Below, one piece after another: positions 1-9,545 of a DNA stretch of 64,000 bases. The position numbers and the translations under genes are program-made. Numbering within the stretch: position 1 is the first letter of the stretch; each line of letters begins with the position of its first letter. Source of the stretch: Desulfosporosinus orientis DSM 765 (GTDB lineage Bacteria > Bacillota > Desulfitobacteriia > Desulfitobacteriales > Desulfitobacteriaceae); contig NC_016584.1 of the NCBI RefSeq assembly GCF_000235605.1, positions 2,220,001-2,284,000 on the forward strand, read 5' to 3'. The notes beneath the pieces were generated by a model. The model saw nothing but the letters and a program-made list of their open reading frames with translations, did no database searches and had not been told where the DNA came from.

Positions 1-113
1 TTTAATTTGAAGATTTTGTCTAAAAGGGAATGGCCCTTTAACACTTTTAATTCGAGTAAAATCATGGTATTATGCAAACTAAGAGAATTCAGCGTCAGCT
101 ATGATTGCGGAAG

Positions 114-140
114 AAGGCCATAGTCAAGTGCTATGGCCTT
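114..140 (+). promoter_or_regulatory. Perfect 10-bp hairpin in the purL leader
   Basis: AAGGCCATAG at 114-123 is exactly complementary to CTATGGCCTT at 131-140, with a 7-nt loop. It lies between the window edge and the purL ribosome binding site. The following bases are A/T-rich but not a clean T run, so it could be a weak attenuator or a leader fold. It argues against starting purL upstream at 101. Confidence 0.45.
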
Positions 141-175
141 ATACATATTTAAAACAACAACTGATGGAGGATGAT

Positions 176-3100
176 ATGGAAGTACAGGCTGTAAAACGAA
201 TCTATGTGGAAAAAAGGTCGGGCTATGATATTGAAGCCCAAGGTCTCTATAATGACTTAATCGAGAATTTAGGGATCAAAGGACTACAAGGCTTGAGAGT
301 CATTAACCGCTATGATATTTCTGGAATTACGGATGAGGAGTACGTGAAGTCCCGTCCCATTATCTTTGCTGAGCCGCCTCTGGATTTAGTGTATGACGAA
401 GAACTGGAAATTTCCAAGGAAGACCGAGTCTTTGCCATGGAATATTTACCTGGTCAGTATGACCAGCGGGCAGATTCCGCAGCCCAGTGCGTACAGATTT
501 TAACTCAGAAGGAGCGCCCCACCATTGCTTCAGCTAAAGTCATGGTGCTGAAGGGGCAGCTATCTGATGAGGAGTTTCAGAAAATCAAGGATTATTGCAT
601 TAACCCTGTTGAATCCCGGGAAGCAAGTCTGGAGAAGCCGGACAGATTAGAGTTCGATTCGGAAATTCCGCAGGATGTAGCAATTATTGATGGCTTTATT
701 GAAATGCCGGCACCGGAACTTCTTAAGTTCTTTCAAGAAACGGGACTGGCCATGAGCTATGAGGATTTAGAGTTCTGCCAGAAGTATTTCCGTGAGAATG
801 AGCAGCGAAATCCGTCAATTACTGAAATTCGAGTTATTGACACCTATTGGTCGGACCATTGCCGGCATACCACCTTTAATACGAAGATTGATGCTGTTTC
901 TTTGCCGGAGGGGGACTTCGCCCGCCCGCTGAACCAGGCCTATCAGGAATATCTGGCCTCCAGGGATTATGTCTATGGACCTGCTGCCTCCCAGCGGGAT
1001 GTCTGTCTGATGGACATCGCTGTCTTAGGGATGAAAGAGCTGAAAAAGCGGGGAGAACTGCCGGACCTGGATCTCTCGGATGAGATCAATGCCTGCAGTA
1101 TTGTTGTCAACGTGGATATAGATGGACAGGATGAAGAATGGTTAGTGATGTTTAAAAATGAAACTCATAACCATCCTACAGAAATTGAGCCCTTTGGCGG
1201 CGCTGCTACCTGCTTGGGAGGAGCTATCCGCGATCCCTTGTCCGGCCGTACCTATGTCTACCAAGCCATGCGGGTAACGGGAAGCGGAGATCCCAGAGCC
1301 AAACTGGAGGACACACTGCCGGGCAAATTGCCGCAAAGCAAAATCACCCGGGGAGCAGCCGCAGGCTACAGCTCCTATGGCAATCAAATCGGCTTGGCTA
1401 CGGGACAGGTAACGGAAGTCTACGATGAAGGGTTTATCGCTAAACGTATGGAAGTCGGGGCAGTGATCGCAGCTGCTCCCCGTAAAAATGTGGTTCGGGA
1501 AGCTCCTCAGCCTGGGGATATCGTCGTTTTAGTCGGCGGCAGAACCGGGCGGGACGGCTGCGGCGGAGCGACAGGTTCTTCCAAAGAACATACTACGGAG
1601 TCGCTGTTGACTTGCGGAGCCGAGGTTCAAAAGGGCAACCCTCCTACGGAACGGAAAATTCAGCGCCTTTTCCGCAATGAACAGGTCAGCAGGATGATTA
1701 AACGCTGTAATGATTTTGGGGCAGGCGGCGTATCCGTTGCCATTGGTGAATTAACGGATGGTTTAGAGATTAACCTGGATGCCGTCCCCAAAAAATATGA
1801 AGGCCTTGACGGAACAGAACTGGCCATTTCGGAATCTCAGGAGCGTATGGCAGTTGTTATTCGTGCTGAGGATTTTGAGGGCTTTGTAAAATATGCTCAA
1901 GAGGAAAACCTGGAAGCAACCTTAGTCGCCCAGGTAAGTGTACAGCCCCGTCTGACCATGAAGTGGCGGGGAAAGAAAATCGTTGATCTCAGCCGGGAGT
2001 TTCTTAATACAAACGGCGTAAAACAGAGGACAACCATTCAGGCCGGTTTGCCTGAAGCAGAAAACAACTACTTCCGCAAACTGCCGGAAAAAGCAAATCA
2101 AACCTCTTTAAAAGATGCCTGGCTGGCGAATTTATCCGATTTGAACGTCTGCAGTCAAAAAGGCTTGGTGGAGAGGTTTGACAGCACTATTGGGATGGCG
2201 TCTGTGCTGATGCCCTTAGGCGGAAAATATCAGCTCACCCCTGCGGAAGGTATGGTGGCTAAACTCCCGGTGCTGGCAGGAGAAACCAAGACAGCAACCA
2301 TAATGACCTATGGCTATAACCCTCAATTAGCGAAGTGGAGTCCTTTTCATGGAGCTTTATATGCCGTCGTTGATGCCGTCACCAAGGTTGTAGCTTTGGG
2401 AGGGGATTACCGCCAGGTTCGCCTTACCCTGCAGGAGTATTTTGAACGCTTAGGCAAAGATCCGGAAAAATGGGGGAAACCTTTCAGCGCTTTGCTGGGA
2501 GCCTTTTACGCTCAGAAGAAGTTAGGTATCCCGGCTATCGGCGGTAAAGACAGCATGTCAGGAACTTTCATGGATTTAAATGTCCCGCCAACTTTGGTAG
2601 CCTTTGCGGTTACTGTGGGAGATGCCGGTAAAGTTGTGTCACAAGAATTCAAAAAGAGCGGCAGTCAGGTTGTCTTAATCAAAGGGGTTCGTGACGAAAA
2701 CGAGATTCCGGACTTCCGGAATCTAAGCAAGAACTATACAGCCATTCATAACCTGATTCAAGGCGAAAAGGTTTTGGCTGCTCATACTGTACGGGTGGGA
2801 GGGCTGGCAGCAGCCCTCAGCAAAATGGCCTTTGGCAATGGTATTGGTCTGGTCTTCAGGGATTCCATAGATAGTCAAGATTTGTTTTCTCCGGACTATG
2901 GTTCCATAGTCCTGGAGATTGCTGACTCCATTGACCTGTCCGAAGCTTTGGCAGGTATTGAGTACCAACCCTTGGGAGTCACCCAGGCTGCCCCGGTAAT
3001 CTCAGTTAATGGTGTGGATATTGACCTCGAGGCAGCTCAAAAGGCTTGGGAAAACCCTCTGGAGAAAGTCTTTCCCACTCAGACTGAAAAGGTTGCCGAA

Positions 3101-3958
3101 CCCCAAAGCATAAGCTATAAATTGCGGAATACCCAGCCCCCTTCTGGGAAAGTGGCAAAACCCAGGATCTTTATTCCGGTTTTTCCGGGAACGAATTGCG
3201 AATACGATTCGGCTAAGGCCTTTGAGAAAGCCGGAGGTATCGTTGAAACCTTAGTCATCAGAAATCTCAGCGCTTCCCAAGTAGAGCAATCCATCCATGA
3301 GATGGTTAAAAAAATTAATCAGGCCCAAATCGTTATGCTCCCGGGAGGCTTCAGCGCCGGGGACGAACCAGATGGTTCCGGCAAATTCATTGCTACAATG
3401 TTCCGGAATCCCTGGATTAGTGAGGCAGTAGCTGAGCTGATGAATCAAAGGGATGGCCTGATGCTGGGAATTTGTAATGGCTTTCAGGCTTTAATCAAGC
3501 TTGGCCTGGTACCCTATGGCGAAATTGTTGATTTAATGGAGGATTATCCAACACTGACCTATAACAAAATAGGCCGTCACGTTTCCAGTATGGTTCAAAC
3601 CAAAGTAGTTTCTGTTTTATCGCCATGGTTTAGCGGCGTTAATCTGGGTGACATTCATACCGTACCTGTTTCTCACGGGGAAGGGCGGTTTGTCGCTAGC
3701 CCGGAGATTATCCAGACCTTAATCGACAATGGACAAGTTGCTACTCAATATGTGGATCTGACGGGGAAACCCAGCAATGAAGTAATTTATACGCCCAATG
3801 GTTCCTTTGAAGCCATTGAGGGCATTACCAGCCCAGACGGACGAATTTTGGGTAAAATGGCTCATTCCGAAAGAACGGGTTCGGAGATTGCCAAAAATGT
3901 CCCGGGGAATAAATATCAACCTATTTTTGAGGGCGGGGTCAACTATTTCAGAGGCTAG
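176..3958 (+). CDS. purL: Phosphoribosylformylglycinamidine synthase, single-chain (PurL)
   Basis: Makes FGAM from FGAR, glutamine and ATP in purine synthesis. The product of about 1,260 residues is the large form with synthase and glutaminase domains in one chain. The ATP/FGAR site shows NETHNHPTEIEPFGG near residues 327-341. The C-terminal glutamine amidotransferase begins near residue 1000 with FPGTNCEYDSAKAF, has the nucleophile Cys1100 in GICNGFQ, and His1230/Glu1232 in MAHSERT. The ATG at 176 follows GGAGG (166-170) with 5-nt spacing, so I prefer it to the in-frame ATGs at 101 and 164, the former lying before the leader hairpin. No other purine genes are in view, so it may be the end of a pur operon or a stand-alone gene. 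The family call is secure. Confidence 0.97.
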   Translation: MEVQAVKRIYVEKRSGYDIEAQGLYNDLIENLGIKGLQGLRVINRYDISGITDEEYVKSRPIIFAEPPLDLVYDEELEISKEDRVFAMEYLPGQYDQRADSAAQCVQILTQKERPTIASAKVMVLKGQLSDEEFQKIKDYCINPVESREASLEKPDRLEFDSEIPQDVAIIDGFIEMPAPELLKFFQETGLAMSYEDLEFCQKYFRENEQRNPSITEIRVIDTYWSDHCRHTTFNTKIDAVSLPEGDFARPLNQAYQEYLASRDYVYGPAASQRDVCLMDIAVLGMKELKKRGELPDLDLSDEINACSIVVNVDIDGQDEEWLVMFKNETHNHPTEIEPFGGAATCLGGAIRDPLSGRTYVYQAMRVTGSGDPRAKLEDTLPGKLPQSKITRGAAAGYSSYGNQIGLATGQVTEVYDEGFIAKRMEVGAVIAAAPRKNVVREAPQPGDIVVLVGGRTGRDGCGGATGSSKEHTTESLLTCGAEVQKGNPPTERKIQRLFRNEQVSRMIKRCNDFGAGGVSVAIGELTDGLEINLDAVPKKYEGLDGTELAISESQERMAVVIRAEDFEGFVKYAQEENLEATLVAQVSVQPRLTMKWRGKKIVDLSREFLNTNGVKQRTTIQAGLPEAENNYFRKLPEKANQTSLKDAWLANLSDLNVCSQKGLVERFDSTIGMASVLMPLGGKYQLTPAEGMVAKLPVLAGETKTATIMTYGYNPQLAKWSPFHGALYAVVDAVTKVVALGGDYRQVRLTLQEYFERLGKDPEKWGKPFSALLGAFYAQKKLGIPAIGGKDSMSGTFMDLNVPPTLVAFAVTVGDAGKVVSQEFKKSGSQVVLIKGVRDENEIPDFRNLSKNYTAIHNLIQGEKVLAAHTVRVGGLAAALSKMAFGNGIGLVFRDSIDSQDLFSPDYGSIVLEIADSIDLSEALAGIEYQPLGVTQAAPVISVNGVDIDLEAAQKAWENPLEKVFPTQTEKVAEPQSISYKLRNTQPPSGKVAKPRIFIPVFPGTNCEYDSAKAFEKAGGIVETLVIRNLSASQVEQSIHEMVKKINQAQIVMLPGGFSAGDEPDGSGKFIATMFRNPWISEAVAELMNQRDGLMLGICNGFQALIKLGLVPYGEIVDLMEDYPTLTYNKIGRHVSSMVQTKVVSVLSPWFSGVNLGDIHTVPVSHGEGRFVASPEIIQTLIDNGQVATQYVDLTGKPSNEVIYTPNGSFEAIEGITSPDGRILGKMAHSERTGSEIAKNVPGNKYQPIFEGGVNYFRG

Positions 3959-4089
3959 AGAGGAGTTTGTTGGTTCCGACGCTGAATTAGTTGAACTTTA
4001 TAGGTTTGTTACAAAGGGTTTTTAGTATGTTTTGACGAATTTTCATTTTAGACTAAGTAAATCATTGAATTTTAGGAGTGAAGTTTAAA

Positions 4090-4398
4090 TTGTTAACAAC
4101 ATTTGATAGTGCTGTCGTCACTGTAGAAGACAAAACAATTGCGGTTGTGTCTGTCAAACCTGGAGTATTTCAAAATTCTTTTAATGCGTCCATGGTTATT
4201 AAAGGATTGCTTCCTGCTTTTCCGGGGATGCCGGTTATGCTCATGACCATAGATCCTAAAGGAAATCCTGCCTTTTTTGGTCGATCCGACCTTATCCTTC
4301 TCCTGGAAAGCATTGACATCAAACAAGCATCATGGAAGGAAGTAAAAGCAGATATTGACTTAACCAACTCTTGTCCAATGAAAGAAGACGAACAGTAA
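4090..4398 (+). CDS. Hypothetical protein, about 100 residues
   Basis: Small soluble protein that I do not recognise. A TTG start at 4090 follows AGGAG (4074-4078) with 11-nt spacing. The alternative GTG at 4078 overlaps the ribosome binding site and is less likely. The chain is a mixed alpha/beta pattern with no cysteine cluster and no membrane segment; one hydrophobic stretch (residues 35-55, GLLPAFPGMPVMLMT) looks like a buried strand-turn. It ends 18 nt before dinB and reads the same way, so the two may be co-transcribed. No function is proposed. Confidence 0.6.
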   Translation: MLTTFDSAVVTVEDKTIAVVSVKPGVFQNSFNASMVIKGLLPAFPGMPVMLMTIDPKGNPAFFGRSDLILLLESIDIKQASWKEVKADIDLTNSCPMKEDEQ

Positions 4399-4416
4399 CC
4401 ATAGTCGAGGTTAAAG

Positions 4417-5583
4417 ATGGACATTTGGGCGAACTGTCGAAAAATATTGCATGTGGATATGGATGCTTTCTATGCTTCCGTGGAGCAGCGGGATGACCCT
4501 TCTTTGAAAGGTAAGCCCGTTGTCGTGGGAGGCAAACCTGAAAGCCGCGGGGTTGTATCGGCGGCATCCTATGAAGCCCGCAAGTACGGTATCCACTCGG
4601 CAATGCCTCTGGCAGAAGCATTGCGACGCTGTCCGGAAGCTGTGTTTCTGCCGGTGAATGGGCGGAAATACCAGGATGTATCGGCACAGATCATGGAGAT
4701 TTTTTTGACGTATACTCCCTTAGTTGAGCCGCTGTCCTTAGATGAAGCATTCTTGGATATTACGGCATCGACAAGTCTCTTTGGCTCTGCAGAAAAAATA
4801 GCTTTGACCATTAAACAACGTATTCAACAAGAGCTGGACCTAATGGCATCGGTTGGCGTGGCTTGTAATAAGTTTTTAGCAAAATTGGCCTCAGATCTGA
4901 AAAAACCGGATGGTTTTGTGATTGTTCCGCCGGATAAAATTCAAGAGTTTCTTGACCCCCTGCCAGTAGAAAGAATTTGGGGAGTCGGAGATAAAACGGC
5001 ACAGCAGCTCCATAGATGCCATGTGAAGACTGTTAAGGATTTGCGTCGTTTGGAGCTGAAGGATTTAACGAAGCTTTTCGGCACCCTAGGAACTCAGCTT
5101 TATCATTTGGCGCGGGGCATGGACGAGCGGCCCGTAGAAAGTGATAGGACGGTTAAATCTATCGGCCATGAGACCACCTTTGCCCAGGATCTCGCGGATT
5201 ATGAAGTGCTGAAGACCACTTTGTTAAAACTGGCCATTGACGTAGGGCGGAGACTGCGAAAAAAATCCCTGAAAGGCAAGACCGTCACCATCAAAGTAAG
5301 GTACGCTGACTTTCGGACTTTGACTCGTTCTCACACCCTTTTGTGCGCCACGGATCTTGACGACGTGATTTATCAGGAAGCCTGCTCTTTGCTGGAGGAA
5401 GTTTCCCTTAAAGAACCCCTCCGCTTGATTGGTGTGACAATGCACAATTTAACAGACCGGACAGAAAATCAGCTTTCGCTGTTTGAAGATCCTCAGCCGG
5501 ACAAAGAAGCCCTCACCAAAGCCCTGGATTTAGTTAAAGAAAAATATGGGGAAAAGAGTATTACCCGAGCAAGGCTATTATAA
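4417..5583 (+). CDS. dinB: DNA polymerase IV (Y-family translesion polymerase)
   Basis: Error-prone polymerase that copies past damaged template. The palm motif VDMDAFYASVEQ carries metal ligand Asp14, and SLDEAFLD carries Asp109 and Glu110. The conserved SVGVACNKFLAKLASD stretch and a helix-hairpin-helix segment (IWGVGDKTAQQL) follow. A C-terminal QLSLF (about 352-356) matches the consensus for binding the beta sliding clamp, so recruitment to the replication fork is expected. Length of 388 residues is normal for the family. The ATG follows a GAGG-type site. The gene is closed by a good terminator shared with the converging LysR gene. Confidence 0.96.
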   Translation: MDIWANCRKILHVDMDAFYASVEQRDDPSLKGKPVVVGGKPESRGVVSAASYEARKYGIHSAMPLAEALRRCPEAVFLPVNGRKYQDVSAQIMEIFLTYTPLVEPLSLDEAFLDITASTSLFGSAEKIALTIKQRIQQELDLMASVGVACNKFLAKLASDLKKPDGFVIVPPDKIQEFLDPLPVERIWGVGDKTAQQLHRCHVKTVKDLRRLELKDLTKLFGTLGTQLYHLARGMDERPVESDRTVKSIGHETTFAQDLADYEVLKTTLLKLAIDVGRRLRKKSLKGKTVTIKVRYADFRTLTRSHTLLCATDLDDVIYQEACSLLEEVSLKEPLRLIGVTMHNLTDRTENQLSLFEDPQPDKEALTKALDLVKEKYGEKSITRARLL

Positions 5584-5589
5584 GAATTG

Positions 5590-5630
5590 TAAAAAGGCAT
5601 CCGCTAGTTTTTAGTGGACTGCCTTTTTTA
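5590..5630 (+). terminator. Bidirectional terminator between dinB and lysR
   Basis: AAAAAGGCA at 5591-5599 pairs with TGCCTTTTT at 5620-5628, with an inner TCCGCTA/TAGTGGA extension and a T-rich tail on the + strand and an A run that gives a T tail on the - strand. It sits between two convergent genes. Confidence 0.85.
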
Positions 5631-5633
5631 AAA

Positions 5634-6533
5634 TTACAGAAAAGATTTAAAAGACTTTAAAAATTCCTGAGCCTGAGGGGTAATTGTGGAATCATTTTTC
5701 CATATATATCCCACTGCATAATCCATATCATCTCTAATTGGTATATAGGTGACATGATCTTTAATAAAAAATGGACTTTTAGAGACAACATAGTGACTGG
5801 CAAATCCAATGGCCCGGCCTTCGCTTATTAGCTTGAATCCTGTTTCCATATTATTAGACTTTAATACAATATTGGGTTCTCCATAATCGTATTGGTCATC
5901 CAAACCATCTTCATAGAAATCAGATACGACTATAGGACATTTAAGTGCTTCTTTAAAAGTGATGGTTTTATTTTTCGAAATAGGAGAGTTTTTGGAGGCA
6001 TACACATAAAGTTTACTTTTAGATAACTGTTCATAACGAACTCCTTCTAGCAAATTATGCTTACAAAGTAACAACTTTGTTGAAGTAATTAAGCCAATAT
6101 CGCCGAGTCCCTTTTGAATATTATTAATAATATTCTGAATGCTTTCTTCTATAATTTTTATAGAAATATTGGCATGGACTTCAGAAAACGAATTAATTAC
6201 CTCAGGTATTATGGAATGGCTGATTGTCGGAACGGTATAAACAAGCAGTTTACCGCTCAGTGAATTAACTTTTGATTTTTGCTCCAGCGCATTTCCTTTG
6301 ATTTTCTCACATAAAGATAAAATCTGCTCCGCATATTGTACGGTTTCTTCTCCAATTTTTGTTAATTTCAAGCCCTGAGCATCTCGATAGAATAAATTAG
6401 CGCCTACTTCATTCTCCAAACTCTTCAAGGCTTCACTTATTGTTGGTTGACTGACATATATTAGCTTCGATGTTAAGCTAATAGATTTATTTTTATACAC
6501 TTCAACAAGGTAATATAATTGTTTTAACCTCAC
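5634..6533 (-). CDS. LysR family transcriptional regulator
   Basis: N-terminal winged helix-turn-helix (residues 1-60, with SLTSKLIYVSQPTISEALKS as recognition region) followed by a periplasmic-binding-like effector domain to residue 299, the standard LysR length. The start is GTG at 6533, preceded by AGGGGG (6542-6547 on the + strand) at good spacing. The gene points away from the MFS transporter at 8097. LysR regulators usually act on a divergent neighbour, so this one may control the transporter/phosphodiesterase pair, although about 1.1 kb of insertion-sequence debris now separates them. Effector unknown. Confidence 0.9.
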   Translation of the reverse strand: MRLKQLYYLVEVYKNKSISLTSKLIYVSQPTISEALKSLENEVGANLFYRDAQGLKLTKIGEETVQYAEQILSLCEKIKGNALEQKSKVNSLSGKLLVYTVPTISHSIIPEVINSFSEVHANISIKIIEESIQNIINNIQKGLGDIGLITSTKLLLCKHNLLEGVRYEQLSKSKLYVYASKNSPISKNKTITFKEALKCPIVVSDFYEDGLDDQYDYGEPNIVLKSNNMETGFKLISEGRAIGFASHYVVSKSPFFIKDHVTYIPIRDDMDYAVGYIWKNDSTITPQAQEFLKSFKSFL

Positions 6534-6599
6534 TTAATTAGCCCCCTAATTCATAAAAGTTTAGAGACCCTAACTAACTTAACAATATTAATAACTCAA

Positions 6600-7045
6600 C
6601 TTTCCACCTCAGCTGGGAATATCAGTTCCAAGGGAGTCATGCGGCCGATAGGTGTTGTACATAACTATGTAGGAGTTGATGCCGTTCAAAGCTCTCGCAG
6701 GGTCTGATATAGACGTCATTATACTTGATGCTGCGAAAAAACGCTTGGTCCTCACATTATCCAGGGCTTGGCCTTGGCATCCATTGAAATACGGATCTCA
6801 TTATCGTCTAGAAGTTTAAGGTAGTCTCCGGATTGGTAAAATCGACTGCCTTGGTCGCTATACATAATTTCTGGTTTGCAGCTATACCAGTCCATGATAA
6901 TGAAAATGTACATGAAGCCTTTTCCAATTTGATAGATTGTGATTGTGATAGTATTCATTAACTGGATTAAACGCTGGACTCATTTATGGTTGATTAAATC
7001 CCCCCTTCGAAGAATTTCTGTGATCTTACGATAGCCTAAGGTTCA
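6600..7045 (-). pseudogene. Decayed IS3-family transposase (OrfB) remnant
   Basis: On the minus strand, broken segments in several frames give YRKITEILRRGDLINHK, then YSDQGSRFYQSGDYLKLL, then KRFFRSIKYNDVYIRP. These match in order the HTH-proximal, DDE-core and C-terminal parts of IS3-type OrfB. Stops and frameshifts interrupt it throughout and most of the catalytic domain is deleted, so it cannot be active. No terminal repeats were identified. Confidence 0.75.
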
Positions 7046-7055
7046 GGTGTGATTT

Positions 7056-7705
7056 GGTCACTTTGAAAAAGCTTCGATACCCCAACGCACGCATTCCATA
7101 AATCTTACAATCTCAGAATTATCTATGGCAATCTCTGCGGTTGTTACGATTTTGGACGAAGACAACCTTAAGTGATGACCCTGGTTATGGTTTGAACACG
7201 AACTGAGCTTGGAATTTCTGCTTTGTGGTTTTAGGGATTTTAGCAGAAAGCTCACTTAGACTTAACGTATTTCCCTCGAAACAATAACGTTGTTTGAGTT
7301 CTTTTACCATTCCAATGGTGAAGTCCCTTATCCATCTGTTTTTGTAGAAGTGGAGCATGAGTAAACCAACTATCTATAAAACGTAATCTCCGAAAATCCC
7401 GCATTGAGAGCTCTTTCAAGCATTTGTACGACGGCATCCGGTTTAGGATTCATCGCTTCTATGCGACGCTTATAGCCAGTGGATCGTTTGTTCAAGTCTT
7501 CTCTCATTTCACAAAGGCGGTTTTTAATCCTAACCGGACTCATCAACGTGAAATCTATGGGTGCAAAGCTGTAGCCATCAGACCAAACCTGCGTGAATAA
7601 GCTATAGCTACAGATAAAGTGACCAGAAACATAGTCAAAGATTCGGGCTAATAGTTCAACTTTCTTACTTCTTTCTCGTCTCTGGGGTGAAGGTAACTTT
7701 CGCTA
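7056..7705 (-). pseudogene. Decayed IS4-type DDE transposase remnant
   Basis: Minus-strand reading gives, across at least two frameshifts, QVWSDGYSFAPIDFTLMSP, TGYKRRIEAMNPKPDAVVQM, DSWFTHAPLLQKQM and finally VRWGIEAFSK. These resemble the catalytic blocks of IS4-type transposases, in which a late E occurs in a (R/W)W-IE-F-K context. Internal stops are present. It abuts the IS3 remnant, so one element probably inserted next to or into the other before both decayed. Confidence 0.7.
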
Positions 7706-7943
7706 TGCCAAAGTTGAGTTAATAATATATCTTAGAAAATAATAATGCAACTATTTGTATGCTGTGTAATACTTAGGAACAGCAGTGTACTGGATGGTTG
7801 CTGTTATAGTATAAAATAAAATTTTACCTAATTTAAAGAGCAAGAATATCAAAACAACCAATTGGACTATAGCCTTTGGATATCATACAATAAAATTAGT
7901 TTATGACCTTAATAAACTTTCAGATGGGAGGTGGTTCCCCCTA

Positions 7944-7964
7944 TTGTCTTGGCGCCAAAGACAA
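7944..7964. promoter_or_regulatory. Inverted repeat upstream of the MFS gene
   Basis: TTGTCTT at 7944-7950 and AAGACAA at 7958-7964 flank GGCGCC, itself a palindrome, with one unpaired A. It lies about 135 nt before the MFS start in otherwise A/T-rich intergenic DNA. The rest of the 7,706-8,096 stretch shows no gene. Operator function is inferred. Confidence 0.4.
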
Positions 7965-8096
7965 AGAATCAAGTAAACCTTACACAATATAGATTTAATT
8001 TAATAATCAAGAGTATAAATTTCTTTTTTGAAAATGAAATACTGTGAAAGCAAGGGTATTGAGAACAAGATTAGTTTATAAAAGGAGAGAGTTTGC

Positions 8097-9446
8097 GTGG
8101 CCGGATCTACAGTAAATGGAGCCGCATTTTTTGATGGAAGGGAAATTAGCCGTTGTCAAAGACAATTCCTATGGATAGCTGCTCTCGCATATGCATTTGA
8201 TCAGGTGGATATTATGAATTTTGCTTTTGCCTCTCCTGTATTGATGAAGAGCTACGGTTGGACTATGGAGAATGTGGCTCGCGTCAATTCGTCTAATATG
8301 ATTGGCATGTTTTTCGGAGCACTTTTCGGAGGCTGGATAGCTGACAGGATTGGACGAAAACGGGGACTGATTACTTGTATTGCAATTTTCTCATTAGCTT
8401 CTCTGATAACTGCTAGCATGGTTGATTATCAAGCTTATGTTGTTCTGCGTTTCTTTGCAGGTTTCGGCACTATTGGAATGGTAACAATCGCAATGGGTTA
8501 TATTTCAGAAATGATGCCCGCAGAACGAAGAGGTAAGGTACAGGCAATGACAATTGCAAGCGGAACTATTGCAATACCAATGGCCGCTATTTTTGCAAAA
8601 ATTATTATTCCTATTTCGCCGAATTCCTGGCGTTGTATATTTATTCTAGGCGGATTAGGCATAATCTTAATATTTTTTTCTTTCAAAATGCTTAGGGAGT
8701 CGCCACGCTGGCTGGTTTCAAAAGGACGTTTAGAAGAGGCGGCCAGAGTTCTTGAAGAAATATCACCGGGAGCAACCCTTCCGGATAACGCCTATGAACT
8801 AGCAAGAAACAAAAATGCCAGTTATGCCGAGACCATTAAGGTTATCTTCAGCAAGAACTATATTGGAAGAACTATTACTGTATTCATCGTTGTTTTCGCA
8901 GCAACATTGGGAACTTTCTATTTGATGGCTTTTTATCCTGCCGTTCATTTGAAAATGGGCTTTACAGCATCAATGATTGCATCTCTTGCCATTTATCAAA
9001 ATTTAACGGTCCCCTTTGGTGATTTTGGTGTCTCGTTTGTTGCGGACAAAGGAGGAAGAAAAAATCCAATCGTTGTCTATTTCCTCATTTCAGGCTTTCT
9101 GTTCATTTTACAAGGATTGTTCAGTAATACATTACCTATCAGCATTATTTTCTTGATTAGAGGATTATTTACTTCCGGTGCTATGACATTGACCTGGACA
9201 TATCTTGCAGAGTCTTATCCGACACATATCCGGGCCAGTGCCAATGGAATCATGTTCGGAACCGGAAGGATATTGGCATCACTTTTGCTGTTCACTGTTC
9301 CGCTTGTATTCCAAACATATGGTTATTTTGGAGTACATTTGGTCAACGGATTGCTGTATATCGTTCCGGCATTTGTCGTATTAGCAGTCGGGCAGAAAAC
9401 GGCTAAGATTTCTCTCGAAGCATTACATTTATCAAAAGATATGTAA
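8097..9446 (+). CDS. Major facilitator superfamily transporter
   Basis: Integral membrane symporter of 449 residues with about 12 predicted helices. The cytoplasmic loop 2-3 carries the MFS signature GGWIADRIGRKRG, and a central SPRWLVSKGRLEEA loop is typical of the sugar-porter/organic-anion branches. The start is GTG at 8097 behind AAAGGAGAG (8081-8089). The next gene, 100 nt downstream, encodes a cytoplasmic phosphodiesterase, so the substrate may be an organic phosphate ester; this is inference only. A LysR gene lies upstream across insertion-sequence debris. Confidence 0.88.
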   Translation: MAGSTVNGAAFFDGREISRCQRQFLWIAALAYAFDQVDIMNFAFASPVLMKSYGWTMENVARVNSSNMIGMFFGALFGGWIADRIGRKRGLITCIAIFSLASLITASMVDYQAYVVLRFFAGFGTIGMVTIAMGYISEMMPAERRGKVQAMTIASGTIAIPMAAIFAKIIIPISPNSWRCIFILGGLGIILIFFSFKMLRESPRWLVSKGRLEEAARVLEEISPGATLPDNAYELARNKNASYAETIKVIFSKNYIGRTITVFIVVFAATLGTFYLMAFYPAVHLKMGFTASMIASLAIYQNLTVPFGDFGVSFVADKGGRKNPIVVYFLISGFLFILQGLFSNTLPISIIFLIRGLFTSGAMTLTWTYLAESYPTHIRASANGIMFGTGRILASLLLFTVPLVFQTYGYFGVHLVNGLLYIVPAFVVLAVGQKTAKISLEALHLSKDM

Positions 9447-9545
9447 ATAAATACTTCAATTCAGTCGGGGCTGTTCTGGGTGGGTGGATTGGGGAAATAG
9501 CTGGGTTTATACAAATAAAATATATTAGAGGAGGACAAAAAAATA

